Positions 45,445 to 56,776 of a stretch of 64,000 nucleotides of DNA are shown here, piece by piece. The translations under genes were made by a program, and so were the position numbers. Location: contig NZ_AQQU01000002.1 of the NCBI RefSeq assembly GCF_002210105.1, positions 310,001 to 374,000 of the forward strand, in the 5' to 3' direction. Below the pieces are notes generated by a model that worked only from the letters and a program-made list of their open reading frames with translations, made no database searches and was not told the DNA's origin. This stretch comes from Oceanicola sp. 22II-s10i (GTDB lineage: Bacteria > Pseudomonadota > Alphaproteobacteria > Rhodobacterales > Rhodobacteraceae). Within the stretch, counting starts at the first letter, position 1. Every line of letters begins with the position of its first letter.

Positions 45445-46710
45445 ATGGCGAACAACTCGGGTGGCGACAGCAAGAACACGCTCTACTGCAGTTTCTGCGG
45501 CAAGAGCCAGCACGAGGTGCGCAAGCTGATTGCAGGCCCCACGGTGTTCATCTGCGACGAATGCGTCGAACTCTGCATGGACATCATCCGGGAAGAAACG
45601 AAATCGACCGGGCTGAAAAGCTCGGACGGTGTACCGACCCCGCAGGACATCTGCGGCGTGCTGGACGACTACGTGATCGGCCAGATGAAGGCCAAGCGCG
45701 TCCTGTCGGTCGCGGTGCACAACCACTACAAGCGTCTGAACCACTCGTCGAAATCCGGCGATATCGAACTGGCGAAGTCGAACATCCTGCTGATCGGCCC
45801 CACGGGCTGCGGCAAGACCCTGCTGGCACAGACGCTGGCGCGGATCCTCGACGTGCCGTTCACGATGGCCGACGCGACCACGCTGACCGAGGCCGGGTAT
45901 GTTGGCGAGGACGTGGAGAACATCATCCTCAAGCTGCTGCAGGCGTCGGAATACAACGTCGAACGCGCGCAGCGCGGCATCGTCTATATCGACGAGGTCG
46001 ACAAGATCACCCGCAAGTCGGAAAACCCCTCGATCACCCGCGACGTGTCGGGCGAGGGCGTTCAGCAGGCGCTGCTCAAGCTGATGGAAGGCACCGTCGC
46101 CTCCGTCCCGCCGCAGGGCGGGCGCAAGCATCCGCAGCAGGAATTCCTGCAGGTGGACACGACCAACATCCTGTTCATCTGTGGCGGCGCCTTCGCGGGC
46201 CTCGACCGGATCATCGCGCAGCGCGGCAAGGGCTCGGCCATGGGCTTCGGCGCCGATGTGCGGGACAATGACGACCGGGGCGTGGGCGAGCTGTTCAAGG
46301 AACTCGAACCCGAGGACCTGCTGAAATTCGGCCTGATCCCGGAATTCGTCGGCCGCCTGCCGGTTCTGGCGACGCTCGAGGATCTGGACGAAGAGGCGCT
46401 GGTCACCATCCTGACCCAGCCCAAGAACGCGCTGGTAAAGCAATACCAGCGCCTGTTCGAACTGGAAGACGCGCAGCTGACCTTTACCGACGACGCGCTG
46501 AACGCGATCGCCAAGCGGGCCATCGCCCGCAAGACCGGCGCACGCGGCCTGCGGTCGATCCTCGAGGATATCCTGCTGGACACCATGTTCGACCTGCCGG
46601 GTATGGAGAATGTGGAAGAGGTCGTGGTGAACGAAGAGGCCGTGACCTCGGAAGCCAAGCCGCTGATGATCTACGCCGACGCCAAGAAGGAAGAGGCGAG
46701 CGCGGGCTGA
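45445..46710 (+). CDS. clpX: ATP-dependent Clp protease ATP-binding subunit
   Basis: The 421-aa AAA+ unfoldase has the N-terminal zinc-binding domain (C15, C18, C37, C40 in YCSFCGKSQ...[10 protein letters not shown]). Walker A is [15 protein letters not shown], Walker [11 protein letters not shown], the pore loop GYVGEDVEN, the RKHPQQEF segment and sensor 2 [15 protein letters not shown]. The ClpP-docking IGF loop is conserved as [16 protein letters not shown]. Partner of ClpP. Separated from it by a hairpin and a possible promoter; a strong terminator follows. Confidence 0.97.
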   Translation: MANNSGGDSKNTLYCSFCGKSQHEVRKLIAGPTVFICDECVELCMDIIREETKSTGLKSSDGVPTPQDICGVLDDYVIGQMKAKRVLSVAVHNHYKRLNHSSKSGDIELAKSNILLIGPTGCGKTLLAQTLARILDVPFTMADATTLTEAGYVGEDVENIILKLLQASEYNVERAQRGIVYIDEVDKITRKSENPSITRDVSGEGVQQALLKLMEGTVASVPPQGGRKHPQQEFLQVDTTNILFICGGAFAGLDRIIAQRGKGSAMGFGADVRDNDDRGVGELFKELEPEDLLKFGLIPEFVGRLPVLATLEDLDEEALVTILTQPKNALVKQYQRLFELEDAQLTFTDDALNAIAKRAIARKTGARGLRSILEDILLDTMFDLPGMENVEEVVVNEEAVTSEAKPLMIYADAKKEEASAG

Positions 46711-46735
46711 AGCCTGCGCGCAACGTGACACCCGA

Positions 46736-46763
46736 CGGGCCCGCGCAGCACTGCGCGGGCCCG
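46736..46763 (+). terminator. Terminator after clpX
   Basis: CGGGCCCGCGCA / TGCGCGGGCCCG, perfect 12-bp stem with loop GCAC, followed by CGTCGTTT. Confidence 0.72.
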
Positions 46764-46859
46764 CGTCGTTTCCGGATCCACCCCGCACGGAAGCCTCTGG
46801 CTTTCGGCGCGAAAACCGGGTCTAGCTGCGGCGCATCCAACCAGTGAGAGACAACCGAG

Positions 46860-47243
46860 ATGACACACAGACGCATTCATTCCGGCAGCGCCTTCGAGCC
46901 CAAGATGGCCTATTGCCGCGCCGTCGTGACGGCGGATGGCTGGGTTCACGTCGCGGGCACCGTGGGGCAGGGCGCCACCGTAGTCGACCAGTGCCGCGCG
47001 GCGCTGGACACCATCGGCAAGGCCCTGGCCGAAGCTGGCGCGCAGTGGTCCGATGTCGTCCGCGTGCACTACATCCTGCCCGACCGGACCGAGTTCGAGC
47101 CCTGCTGGCCGGTGCTGGCCGAGGTTTTCGGCGCACACCCCCCGGCGGCCACGATGTTCGAGGCCGGCCTCATCGACCCGGTCTACCGGATCGAGATCGA
47201 GGTGACGGCAAAAATCGCCGGCTCGGACGAACCCGGCCGCTGA
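46860..47243 (+). CDS. RidA/YjgF/YER057c-family protein
   Basis: The 127-aa protein belongs to the Rid superfamily that hydrolyses reactive enamine/imine intermediates. Signatures: [64 protein letters not shown] and [25 protein letters not shown]. The position equivalent to the catalytic arginine of RidA (R in PxRxT/x) is replaced in PPAATMFEA, so imine deamination may be absent and it fits a Rid subgroup other than RidA. It stands alone, 59 bp before the NDUFA12-like gene. Confidence 0.85.
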   Translation: MTHRRIHSGSAFEPKMAYCRAVVTADGWVHVAGTVGQGATVVDQCRAALDTIGKALAEAGAQWSDVVRVHYILPDRTEFEPCWPVLAEVFGAHPPAATMFEAGLIDPVYRIEIEVTAKIAGSDEPGR

Positions 47244-47302
47244 GGGCTGGACCTCGCCCCCCCGATACGCCATATCGGAGGGGCAATTCCCGGAGGTGTC
47301 CC

Positions 47303-47686
47303 ATGGGGCTTCTGAACACTCTTCTGCGCGCCGCGACATGGTGGAACGGCTCGACCCTCAACACCCAGCTCTACACCGCCCGCAAGGGCGTGAAGGTGGG
47401 CGAGGATGACGAGGGCAACATCTTCTACCGGTCCAAGGACGGCAAGCGTCGCTGGGTGATCTTCAACGGCGAGGCCGAGGCGTCGCGCGTCAGCGCCGAC
47501 TGGCACGGCTGGCTGCACCACACGTTCGACGAGGTGCCGACCGACAAGCCGCTGACCCACAAGGCTTGGGAAAAGCCGCACAAGGAAAACCTGACGGGCA
47601 CGCCGCTGGCCTATGCACCCGCGGGCTCGATCCGCCGCGAAGCCCCGGCCGAACGCCGCGACTACGAGGCGTGGAGCCCCGAATAA
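47303..47686 (+). CDS. NADH:ubiquinone oxidoreductase accessory subunit, NDUFA12 (B17.2) family
   Basis: The 127-aa protein starts [54 protein letters not shown] and contains [22 protein letters not shown] and [23 protein letters not shown]. These are the signatures of the mitochondrial/alphaproteobacterial complex I supernumerary subunit. GGAGG precedes the ATG. mlaD starts 13 bp after its stop. This subunit occurs in alphaproteobacteria and supports the taxonomic call. Confidence 0.92.
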   Translation: MGLLNTLLRAATWWNGSTLNTQLYTARKGVKVGEDDEGNIFYRSKDGKRRWVIFNGEAEASRVSADWHGWLHHTFDEVPTDKPLTHKAWEKPHKENLTGTPLAYAPAGSIRREAPAERRDYEAWSPE

Positions 47687-47699
47687 GGGGCCGCAGCTT

Positions 47700-48152
47700 A
47701 TGGCAGAGAATACCACCGAGATCATCGTCGGCGGCGCCGTTCTGGCGCTGGCCGTGGGGTTCGGCATCTACTCCGCGCAGATCGCGGGGCTGTCGTCGGG
47801 CACGACGGGCTATCCGCTGACCGCCGCCTTCCGTTCGGCCGAGGGGATCGGCGTGGGGACGGACGTGCGGCTGGCCGGCGTCAAGGTCGGCACGGTGACG
47901 GGCGTGGACCTGAACCCCGACACCTACCGCGCCATCACCACCTTCAGCGTGGACGAGGCGATCCGCATTCCTGACGACAGCGCCGTCATCGTGGCGAGCG
48001 AGGGGCTGCTCGGCGGGAACTTCCTCGAACTGTCGCCGGGCGGATCGCCGTTCTACCTGGAGGCCGGGGACGAGGTTCTGGACACGCAGGGCGCGGTCAG
48101 CCTGATCTCGCTGCTGCTGAAATTCGTCTCCTCGGGCGGGTCGTCGGAATGA
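47700..48152 (+). CDS. mlaD: Outer membrane lipid asymmetry protein MlaD (MCE domain)
   Basis: The 150-aa protein has one N-terminal anchor helix (IIVGGAVLALAVGFGIYSAQIAG) and a single MCE domain: LTAAFRSAEGIGVGTDVRLAGVKVGTVTGVDLNPDTYRAITTFSVDE and IPDDSAVIVASEGLLGGNFLELSPGG. It forms a periplasm-facing hexamer carrying phospholipids between membranes. The other mla genes are not adjacent in this window. Start by position 47700; a weak ribosome site. The stop overlaps the DUF2155 start (ATGA). Confidence 0.93.
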   Translation: MAENTTEIIVGGAVLALAVGFGIYSAQIAGLSSGTTGYPLTAAFRSAEGIGVGTDVRLAGVKVGTVTGVDLNPDTYRAITTFSVDEAIRIPDDSAVIVASEGLLGGNFLELSPGGSPFYLEAGDEVLDTQGAVSLISLLLKFVSSGGSSE

Positions 48153-48550
48153 GACACCTGGCCGCCTTCCTGATCGCGCTGCTGCTGGCGCTGCCCGTCG
48201 CCGCACAGGTGCAGGACGAGATCGAAGGCGCGACCACCGAGGAGCTGCGCACCTCGACGGGCCTTGGCGCGCGACTCAAGGCGCTGGACAAGATCAACGG
48301 GCAGGTGTCCGAGTTCGACATGATCGCGGGCGGGTCGGTGCAGATCGGCAAGCTGGTCGTGGAACTGCGCGAATGCCGCTACCCCGAGGACAACCCCGAG
48401 GGCGAGGCCTTTGCCTATCTGGTGATCTCCGAACCCTCCAAGGGCACCGACCCGGTGTTCAGCGGCTGGATGATCGCCTCGGCCCCCGCGCTGAACGCGC
48501 TGGACCATTTCCGCTATGACATCTGGGTCCTGCGCTGCAGCACGCTCTGA
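48149..48550 (+). CDS. DUF2155 exported protein
   Basis: The 133-aa precursor has a signal peptide (1-19, ...LPVAAQ). The body LGARLKALDKINGQVSEFDMIAGGSVQIGKLVVELRECRYPEDNPEGEAFAYLVISEP and FSGWMIASAPALNALDHFRYDIWVLRCS is the DUF2155 pattern, common in alphaproteobacteria beside aat. Two cysteines, near the middle and the C-terminus, may form a disulfide in the periplasm. Its end overlaps the convergent aat gene by 37 bp. The function is unknown. Confidence 0.86.
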   Translation: MRHLAAFLIALLLALPVAAQVQDEIEGATTEELRTSTGLGARLKALDKINGQVSEFDMIAGGSVQIGKLVVELRECRYPEDNPEGEAFAYLVISEPSKGTDPVFSGWMIASAPALNALDHFRYDIWVLRCSTL

Positions 48551-49164
48551 CCGTCGCGGGGCAGGGCGGGCGCGTTGAAATCCGCATGCCGTGACAGGGC
48601 GTCGCGCAGGCGGGCTTGATAGTCCGCCCGCGAGATCTCGATCGCGCCGAGCGAGGCGAGGTGCGGGGTCAGGAACTGGGTGTCGAACAGGGTGAACCCG
48701 GCGCGGTTCAGCCGGTCGATCAGCCAGGCCAGCGCGATCTTGGACGCGTCGCGGCGGCGCGAGAACATGCTCTCGCCGAAATAGGCGGCCCCGATGGCGA
48801 CGCCGTAGGTGCCGCCGATCAGGTCGCCGTTCAGATCCCGGACCTCGACAGAATGTGCATGGCCCGCATCGTGCAGCGCGTCGTAGAGGCGGGCGATCTC
48901 GGCGTTGATCCATGTCTCGGGCCGGTCGGCGCAGCCATCCACCACGCCCGCGAAGTCCCGGTTGACGGTGACGCGGTAATCGCCCCGGCGCAGGGTCCGG
49001 GCCAGCGAGCGGGAGATGCAGAACCCATCCAGCGGGAAGATGCCGCGGCGGCGCGGGTCGACCCAGAATATCTCGGGATCGTCGCGGCCTTCGGCCATGG
49101 GAAAAATGCCCGCCGTATAGGCGTGCAGCAGCAGGTTCGGGGTGAGACCGTCGTGATCTTTCAT
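48514..49164 (-). CDS. aat: Leucyl/phenylalanyl-tRNA--protein transferase
   Basis: The 216-aa enzyme adds Leu or Phe to N-terminal Lys/Arg of proteins, creating N-degrons for ClpAP. Family signatures: LLHAYTAGIFPMAEGRDDPEIFWVDPRRRGIFPLDGF, VTVNRDFAGVVDGCADRPETWINAEIARLYDALHDAGHAHSVEVRDLNGDLIGGTYGVAIGAAYFGESMFSRRRDASKIALAWLIDRL and LFDTQFLTPHLASLGAIEISRADY. Its product links functionally to the Clp genes 2-4 kb away, although they are not in one operon. Confidence 0.95.
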   Translation of the reverse strand: MKDHDGLTPNLLLHAYTAGIFPMAEGRDDPEIFWVDPRRRGIFPLDGFCISRSLARTLRRGDYRVTVNRDFAGVVDGCADRPETWINAEIARLYDALHDAGHAHSVEVRDLNGDLIGGTYGVAIGAAYFGESMFSRRRDASKIALAWLIDRLNRAGFTLFDTQFLTPHLASLGAIEISRADYQARLRDALSRHADFNAPALPRDGQSVLQRRTQMS

Positions 49165-49278
49165 GGCATTGTCCGGGGTCAGGATGCCATGAACATCAGG
49201 GGAAGGCGAGGGGGCTCGCCGGGCCCTTGCGCGCCCGTCTCGCGCTGTGCGCCGCGACCGCGGGAAGGGGGGGAGGGG

Positions 49279-49323
49279 CGGGGGGATGTCTGCCCCCCGA
49301 AGGTATTTCAGACCAGAAGAAGC
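49279..49323 (-). repeat. 3'-end repeat element, copy B (head plus hairpin)
   Basis: On the minus strand it starts 11 nt after the accC stop. The head is GCTTCTTCTGGTC (49323-49311), then TGAAATACCTT, then a perfect 7-bp hairpin CGGGGGG / CCCCCCG with a 7-nt loop (49279-49299). The first 13 bases are identical to copy A; the stem differs from A and from both copies at 34.0 kb. Confidence 0.8.
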
Positions 49324-49333
49324 CGGGGCCCCG

Positions 49334-50686
49334 TCAGGCCTTCTGGAGATTCTGTTCCAGCCAGTGTTCCAGCCAGTGGATGTTGTAGTTGCCGGTCAGG
49401 ATGTCCGGTTCTTCCAGCAGCGCGCTGAACAGGGGAAGCGTGTTTTCCACGCCATCCACGATCAGCTCGCCAAGCGCGCGGTGGAGGCGGGCCAGCGCCT
49501 CGGGCCGGTCACGGCCGTGCACGATCAGCTTGCCGATCAGGCTGTCGTAATAGGGCGGGATCGAATAGCCGTCGTAGAGCGCGCTGTCCATGCGGACGCC
49601 GAGCCCGCCGGGCGCGTGGAAATGCGTGATCCGGCCCGGACGGGGGGCGAAGTCGGGCAGGCGTTCGGCGTTGATCCGGACCTCGATCGCGTGGCCGTTG
49701 ATCGTGAGGTCGTCCTGGGTGAAGGAGAGCGGGTAGCCTTCGGCCACGCGGATCTGTTCGCGCACGAGGTCGACGCCGAAGATCGCCTCGGTCACCGGGT
49801 GTTCGACCTGCAGGCGGGTGTTCATCTCGATGAAGTAGAACTCGCCGTTTTCGTAGAGGAACTCGATCGTGCCCGCGCCGGCATAGCCGATCTCGGCCAC
49901 GGCGCGGGCGCAGGTGGCGCCGATCTCGGCCCGGAGTTCCGGGGTGATCACGGGGCCGGGCGCCTCTTCCAGCACCTTCTGGTGGCGGCGCTGCAGCGAG
50001 CAGTCGCGTTCGCCGAGGTGGACGGCATGGCCGCGCCCGTCGCCGAAGATCTGGATCTCGATATGGCGCGGCGTGGTGAGGTATTTCTCGATATACACCT
50101 CGTCGTTGCCGAAGGCGGCCTTGGCCTCGGCCCGCGCGGTGGTGAAGGCGCGTTCGATGTCGGCCTCGGTCTTCGCGACCTTCATGCCGCGTCCGCCGCC
50201 GCCGGCGGTGGCCTTGATGATGACCGGATAGCCGATCTCGGCCCCGATCCGTTTCGCGTCGGCCAGCGTCGGCACGCCGCCGTCGGATCCGGGCACGCAG
50301 GGCACGCCGAGCGCCTTCATCGTGTCCTTGGCGGTGATCTTGTCGCCCATGATGCGGATGTGTTCCGCGCGCGGGCCGATGAAGGTCAGGCCGTGATCCT
50401 CGACGATCTGCACAAAGCCCGCGTTTTCCGACAGGAAGCCGTAGCCGGGGTGGATCGCCTGTGCGCCCGTGACCTCGCAGGCGGCGATGATCGAGGGGAT
50501 GTGCAGGTAGCTTTCCGACGAGGCGGGCGGCCCGATGCAGACGCTTTCGTCGGCCATGCGGACATGCATCGCGTCGGCATCGGCGGTCGAATGGACCGCG
50601 ACCGATCGGATGCCCATCTCGCGCGCCGCGCGGATGACGCGGAGCGCGATCTCGCCCCGGTTCGCGATGAGGATCTTGTCGAACAT
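49334..50686 (-). CDS. accC: Acetyl-CoA carboxylase, biotin carboxylase subunit
   Basis: The 450-aa enzyme carboxylates biotin on AccB using ATP and bicarbonate. Visible: [26 protein letters not shown], the ATP-grasp glycine loop [70 protein letters not shown] and the catalytic-type INAE. AccB lies 10 bp upstream on the same strand, so they form the accBC operon. accA and accD are not in the window. Repeat copy B lies just past the stop. Confidence 0.96.
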   Translation of the reverse strand: MFDKILIANRGEIALRVIRAAREMGIRSVAVHSTADADAMHVRMADESVCIGPPASSESYLHIPSIIAACEVTGAQAIHPGYGFLSENAGFVQIVEDHGLTFIGPRAEHIRIMGDKITAKDTMKALGVPCVPGSDGGVPTLADAKRIGAEIGYPVIIKATAGGGGRGMKVAKTEADIERAFTTARAEAKAAFGNDEVYIEKYLTTPRHIEIQIFGDGRGHAVHLGERDCSLQRRHQKVLEEAPGPVITPELRAEIGATCARAVAEIGYAGAGTIEFLYENGEFYFIEMNTRLQVEHPVTEAIFGVDLVREQIRVAEGYPLSFTQDDLTINGHAIEVRINAERLPDFAPRPGRITHFHAPGGLGVRMDSALYDGYSIPPYYDSLIGKLIVHGRDRPEALARLHRALGELIVDGVENTLPLFSALLEEPDILTGNYNIHWLEHWLEQNLQKA

Positions 50687-50696
50687 CGGAACCGCC

Positions 50697-51185
50697 TTAC
50701 TCGAGGATGACGAGGGGCGCGCCGAATTCCACCGCCGACTTGTCCTCGACGAGGATGCGCTTGACCGTGCCGGAGCGCGGTGCGGGGATCTGGTTCATCG
50801 TCTTCATCGCCTCGATGATCAGCAGCGTGTCGCCTTCGGACACGGTGTCGCCGACCTTGATGAAGGCGGGGGCGCCCGGTTCGGGCTGCAGGTAGACGGT
50901 GCCGACCATGGGCGACGTCACGGCGCCGGGGTGATTGGCGGGATCCTCGGCCGGGGCCGGGGCGGCGGCTGCCGGGGCCGCAGCGGCGGGTGCTGCCGGA
51001 GCCGCGGGTGCGGCCGGGGCGGCGATGGTGGTAACGACGGCGGCCTGGCGGCTGACGCGGACGTTGATGCTGTCGTCTTCGCCGAACTCGCGTTTGACCT
51101 CGATCTCGCTCAGGTCGTTCTGTCTGAGAACGGCCGCGAGGGCCTCGATGAAGGCGACGTCGGCGTCGTGCGACTGTTTGCTCAT
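50697..51185 (-). CDS. accB: Acetyl-CoA carboxylase, biotin carboxyl carrier protein
   Basis: The 162-aa carrier has an N-terminal helical part ([46 protein letters not shown]), a low-complexity Ala/Pro linker (~55-80) and the biotinyl domain with the thumb region and EAMKTMNQ, whose lysine is biotinylated (the usual motif is EAMKMMN). GAGGAC precedes the ATG. Coexpressed with accC. Confidence 0.95.
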   Translation of the reverse strand: MSKQSHDADVAFIEALAAVLRQNDLSEIEVKREFGEDDSINVRVSRQAAVVTTIAAPAAPAAPAAPAAAAPAAAAPAPAEDPANHPGAVTSPMVGTVYLQPEPGAPAFIKVGDTVSEGDTLLIIEAMKTMNQIPAPRSGTVKRILVEDKSAVEFGAPLVILE

Positions 51186-51309
51186 GAAGTCCTCTTGGCT
51201 TGCCGTGGACCCTCTCGGGGGCCCTGTGCCCGCGCTTATAGGCCAAGCAAAGGGCCATGGAAAGCGACGACATGCGTCAAACCGGGGCGCGGGGCCGGCG
51301 GCCCCCCAA

Positions 51310-51768
51310 TCAGGACTGGCCGAGCCGGATGGCGGTTTCGCGGTCCAGCCGTTCGGACTGACCGGCGTCGAAGTCGCGCATGCTTTCAAGCTGCACCTCG
51401 GTGTAGCCCGGTGCGGTCAGCCGGTCGTCGCGCAGCGCCAGTTCGGTCAGCGGCACGGCGACATCGCGGCTGCCAAAGCCGAAGAACCCGCCGACCCCGA
51501 TGATCGCCAGCACCTCGCCACGCATCTGCACGACGTCGTCAACCACGCCGATGTTGTCGCCGGCCGTCGAATTGACGGTGGCTCCGATCAGGTCTCCGAC
51601 CGTCAGCGTGGCCTCCTGCGAGACTGACGCCAAGGCGGCGCCGTCTTCCGTCGTTTCGGCTGAAACGGTCGAATGTGACACGTCCGCCTGTGCCTTGGCG
51701 GCCGGTGATCCCGTCGGGATCGCGATCAAGATCGCGAGTAGACCGGCGAGGTATGCCCGCTCTGTCAT
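51310..51768 (-). CDS. Exported PRC-barrel domain protein
   Basis: The 152-aa precursor has a signal peptide (about 1-27, ...AAKAQ). The body [65 protein letters not shown] is a PRC-barrel beta domain, and the tail has [21 protein letters not shown]. Exported PRC-barrel proteins of this kind are common in Rhodobacterales; the role is not established. It lies between acs and accB on the same strand, separated from acs by an intrinsic terminator. Confidence 0.78.
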   Translation of the reverse strand: MTERAYLAGLLAILIAIPTGSPAAKAQADVSHSTVSAETTEDGAALASVSQEATLTVGDLIGATVNSTAGDNIGVVDDVVQMRGEVLAIIGVGGFFGFGSRDVAVPLTELALRDDRLTAPGYTEVQLESMRDFDAGQSERLDRETAIRLGQS

Positions 51769-51916
51769 GGCTCGTTCCTTTCGTCTGCGTCTTCGTCCTG
51801 CCCGTGTAAGCAACTGGAGAAAGTCGGCAGGGTTCCCGGAAACGCCGTGCCGTCCGCAGGGAATCGCCGGTGACGTTGCGGTATTGGCACATAGTCACCG
51901 GTTCCATCGCGGGGGC

Positions 51917-51949
51917 AAAAAAACGAAGGGCGGACCTGATGGCCCGCCC
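51917..51949 (-). terminator. Rho-independent terminator of acs
   Basis: On the minus strand GGGCGG pairs with CCGCCC (51928-51933 with 51944-51949), with extra CC/GG pairs inside, followed by a 7-T run at 51923-51917. Confidence 0.82.
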
Positions 51950-51973
51950 GTCCGGTTCGCATGTGCCGCCGGA

Positions 51974-53935
<1,962 letters not shown>

Positions 53936-53953
53936 GACGCGCCTCCCTTTCGC

Positions 53954-53967
53954 GTGAAACTTTTCAC
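53954..53967. promoter_or_regulatory. Operator-like dyad upstream of acs
   Basis: GTGAAA, 2-nt spacer, TTTCAC (perfect 6-bp arms), 19 bp from the acs start codon. Its position suggests binding of a repressor near the transcription start. Confidence 0.45.
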
Positions 53968-53986
53968 TGAGGTCTTCAACAAATAC

Positions 53987-54019
53987 CCCGGCCCGCCGGA
54001 TTGCAACCGGCAGGCCGGG
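53987..54019 (-). terminator. Hairpin between livF and acs
   Basis: A 12-bp stem with one mismatch (CCGG and GGCC blocks) and a 7-nt loop ATTGCAA, 6 bp after the livF stop; on the minus strand it is followed by GGTATTTG. Likely limits read-through into acs. Confidence 0.6.
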
Positions 54020-54025
54020 CCGGGA

Positions 54026-54781
54026 TCAGATCGCCAGATACTCGGCGCGCAGGTCGGCATTGCCCAGAACCTCGGCGGCGGAGCCGTCGAAGACGACCGA
54101 ACCGGTGTCGAGGATCACGGCACGGTCGGCCAGTTCCAGCGCACGCACGGCGTTCTGTTCGACGAGGATCGTGGTGATCCCCTGTTCCTTGATGATCCGC
54201 AGGGTCTTTTCGATCTCGTCCACGATGACCGGCGCCAGACCCTCGTAGGGTTCATCCAGCAGCAGCACCTTGATGTCACGGGCGAGGGCACGGGCGATCG
54301 CCAGCATCTGCTGTTCGCCGCCCGACAGCGTCACGCCTTCCTGCATCCGGCGTTCGCCGAGGCGCGGGAAGAGTTCGTACAGGCGCTGGATCGACCAGCC
54401 GATCGGCGGCGCGATCTGGGCCAGCTTCAGGTTCTCCTCGACCGTCAGGCCGGGGATGATGCGCCGGTCCTCGGGGACGAGCCCGATGCCCGCTTGCGCC
54501 GCCTCGTGGCTCTTCATCATGTGCAGCGGCTTGTGGTCCAGCCAGACCTCGCCATGCGTCACCTGCGGTGCGTCCATCCGGGCGATGGCGCGCAGGGTCG
54601 AGGTCTTGCCCGCGCCGTTGCGGCCCAGCAGGGCGAGGATCTCGCCCTCGTGCACGTTGAAGCTGACGTTCTGGACGATGTAGCTCTCGCCGTAATAGGC
54701 CTCCACGTTCCAGACCGACAGGAAGGCCGGGGCTGTTTCGGCGTAGTTCTTGCCCTTGGAAAAGTCGGGTTTGACGTTCAT
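54026..54781 (-). CDS. livF: LIV-type ABC transporter ATPase (LivF)
   Basis: The 251-aa ATPase has Walker A LLGRNGAGKTSTL, signature LSGGEQQMLAIARALARDIKVLLLDEPYEGLAP and H-region VEQNAVRALELADRAVILDTG. It begins MNVKPDFSKGKNYAETAPAFLSVWNVEAYYGESYIVQNVSFNV, a longer N-terminus than plain LivF. It works with the LivG-type ATPase on the LivH/LivM pair. The ligand of the system is not established; the assigned symbol reflects the family. Confidence 0.9.
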   Translation of the reverse strand: MNVKPDFSKGKNYAETAPAFLSVWNVEAYYGESYIVQNVSFNVHEGEILALLGRNGAGKTSTLRAIARMDAPQVTHGEVWLDHKPLHMMKSHEAAQAGIGLVPEDRRIIPGLTVEENLKLAQIAPPIGWSIQRLYELFPRLGERRMQEGVTLSGGEQQMLAIARALARDIKVLLLDEPYEGLAPVIVDEIEKTLRIIKEQGITTILVEQNAVRALELADRAVILDTGSVVFDGSAAEVLGNADLRAEYLAI

Positions 54782-54793
54782 CTGATCGTCTCC

Positions 54794-55555
54794 TTACGCC
54801 ACTTGCGTTTCGCCGAGGTAGGCTTCGCGCACCTTGGGATGGCCCTTGATGTTGGCCGGGATGTCCTCGACCAGCGGGGTGCCTTGCGCCAGCACCGTGA
54901 TCCGCTCGGCCAGGCTGAAGACAACGTGCATGTCGTGTTCGATGATCGCGATGGTGATGTCGCGCTCGGCCTTGATCTGCTTGAGCAGGTCGATGGTGTT
55001 GTTGGTGTCCGCGCGCGCCATGCCCGCTGTCGGTTCGTCCAGCAGCAAGAGCCGGGGTTCCTGCGCGAGGCACATCGCGATTTCCAGCCGCCGCTTGTCG
55101 CCGCGCGACATGGACGCCGCGTGCATGTTCCGCTTCTCGGCCAGGTTCATGCTCTCCAGCATGTGCTCGGCCTTTTCGCGCACGTCCTTCTGCGAGGCGA
55201 TCGAGGTGATCGCGTTCAGCTCGAACGACCCGTCCCGCTTGGCGAAGCAGGGGATCATCATGTTCTCCATGACGGTCAGCTCGCCGAAGATCTCGGGTGT
55301 CTGGAACACGCGGGAGATCCCCATCTGGTTGATCTCGTAGGGGGTGCGCCCCAGCACCGACTGCCCGTCGAACATGACGCTGCCGGTGTCCGGGATCAGC
55401 TTGCCGACAAGGCAGTTCAGCAGGGTCGACTTGCCCGCGCCGTTCGGCCCGATGATCGCGTGGACGGTGTTCTCGGCCACGCTCAGGTTCACGTCGGTCA
55501 GCGCCTTGAGGCCGCCGAAGCGCTTGTTGACGTTCTTGATCTCAAGAATGCCCAT
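54794..55555 (-). CDS. livG: LIV-type ABC transporter ATPase (LivG)
   Basis: The 253-aa ATPase has Walker A IIGPNGAGKSTLLNCLVG, FQTPEIFGELTVMENMM, signature MSRGDKRRLEIAMCLAQEPRLLLLDEPTAGMA and IIEHDMHVVFSLAERITVLAQG. Signature SRGDKR instead of LSYGQQ is a variation shared by some carboxylate/urea-type systems. Gaps to the neighbours are 12 bp on each side. Part of the five-gene transporter operon. Confidence 0.9.
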   Translation of the reverse strand: MGILEIKNVNKRFGGLKALTDVNLSVAENTVHAIIGPNGAGKSTLLNCLVGKLIPDTGSVMFDGQSVLGRTPYEINQMGISRVFQTPEIFGELTVMENMMIPCFAKRDGSFELNAITSIASQKDVREKAEHMLESMNLAEKRNMHAASMSRGDKRRLEIAMCLAQEPRLLLLDEPTAGMARADTNNTIDLLKQIKAERDITIAIIEHDMHVVFSLAERITVLAQGTPLVEDIPANIKGHPKVREAYLGETQVA

Positions 55556-55567
55556 GGTGCTGTCTCC

Positions 55568-56773
55568 TCATTCGGCGGGGTGCTTCTGGGCGGCCCCGTC
55601 CGGGGCCTCCGATTTCGACTTGCGGCGGAAGAGACCGGCCAGCTTCTGGCCGCCTTCGACAAGGCCGCCGGGCAGGAAGGTCACGACCAGCATGAACAGC
55701 AGGCCCAGCGTCAGGTGCCAGCCGGGGCCGACGAAGTGCTCGGTCACCCAGACCACGCCGTTTTCCATGCCTTCGGGCAGGAAGCTGAACCAGCCGTGCA
55801 GGACGCTTTCGTTGATCTTCGAGAAGATGTTCTCGAAATACTTGATGAAGCCCGCGCCGACGACCGGACCGATCAGGGTCCCGGCACCGCCGAGGATGGT
55901 CATCAGAACGACCTCGCCCGAGGCGGTCCACTGCATCCGCTCCGCACCCGCCAGCGGGTCCATGGAGGCGAGCAGGCCACCGGCCAGACCGGCATACATC
56001 CCCGAGATCACGAAGGCCGCGAGGGCGTAGGGACGGGTGTTCAGGCCGGTGTAGTTCAGCCGCGTCTTGTTCGCCTTGATCGCGCGCAGCATCAGGCCGA
56101 AGGGCGACCGGAAGATGCGGATCGAGATGTAGAAGGCGATCAGCATGATGACGCCGCAGAGGTAGTAGCCGTTGTTGAACTGGAACGCCCAGGGCCCGAT
56201 GTTCAGAACCTCGGTCCCGCGCATCTCCAGCCCGAACAGATTGGTGACCGGGATCCCGCCTTCGGCCGTGGCCGAGACGCCGAGGATGCGCGGGTCGTTC
56301 AGGGTGATCTGCAGCCCGGTTTCCCCGTTGGTGATCGGCGTCAGCACCGAGTAGGCCAGGTTGAACGACATCTGCGCGAAGGCCAGCGTCAGGATCGAGA
56401 AGTAGATCCCCGTCCGGCGCAGCGACACGAAGCCGATGACCAGCGCGAACACGCCCGAGACGATGACGGCGAGGATGATCGCCGGGATGACGTTCATGCT
56501 GAGCAGCTTGAACATCCACACCGCCGAGTAGGAGCCGACCCCCAGGAAGGCCGCGTGGCCGAAGGACAGGTAGCCGGTCAGGCCGAACAGGATGTTGAAG
56601 CCGATCGCGAAGATCCCGAAGATCACGAACCGCTGCATCAGGTCGGGGTAGCCCGCGTTGAACTGCGCCATCGCGCTGTCTGCGGGGAAGGGGTTCAGGA
56701 TGAACGGCGCCAGAAGGACCAGCGCGGCCACCACGAGGAGAAGGGTGAAGTCTTTCTTGTCGAGGCCAAGCAT
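55568..56773 (-). CDS. livM: LIV-type ABC transporter permease (LivM)
   Basis: The 401-aa inner-membrane protein has about ten hydrophobic segments. Family motifs: [60 protein letters not shown] and [45 protein letters not shown], the cytoplasmic coupling loop. It carries an extra C-terminal tail ([22 protein letters not shown]). Starts 3 bp after the livH stop. Confidence 0.92.
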   Translation of the reverse strand: MLGLDKKDFTLLLVVAALVLLAPFILNPFPADSAMAQFNAGYPDLMQRFVIFGIFAIGFNILFGLTGYLSFGHAAFLGVGSYSAVWMFKLLSMNVIPAIILAVIVSGVFALVIGFVSLRRTGIYFSILTLAFAQMSFNLAYSVLTPITNGETGLQITLNDPRILGVSATAEGGIPVTNLFGLEMRGTEVLNIGPWAFQFNNGYYLCGVIMLIAFYISIRIFRSPFGLMLRAIKANKTRLNYTGLNTRPYALAAFVISGMYAGLAGGLLASMDPLAGAERMQWTASGEVVLMTILGGAGTLIGPVVGAGFIKYFENIFSKINESVLHGWFSFLPEGMENGVVWVTEHFVGPGWHLTLGLLFMLVVTFLPGGLVEGGQKLAGLFRRKSKSEAPDGAAQKHPAE

Positions 56774-56776
56774 GGG

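Noticed and set aside
44614-46788. A 724-codon open frame on the minus strand
   Set aside because: Antisense shadow of clpP and clpX; no recognisable motif in the product.
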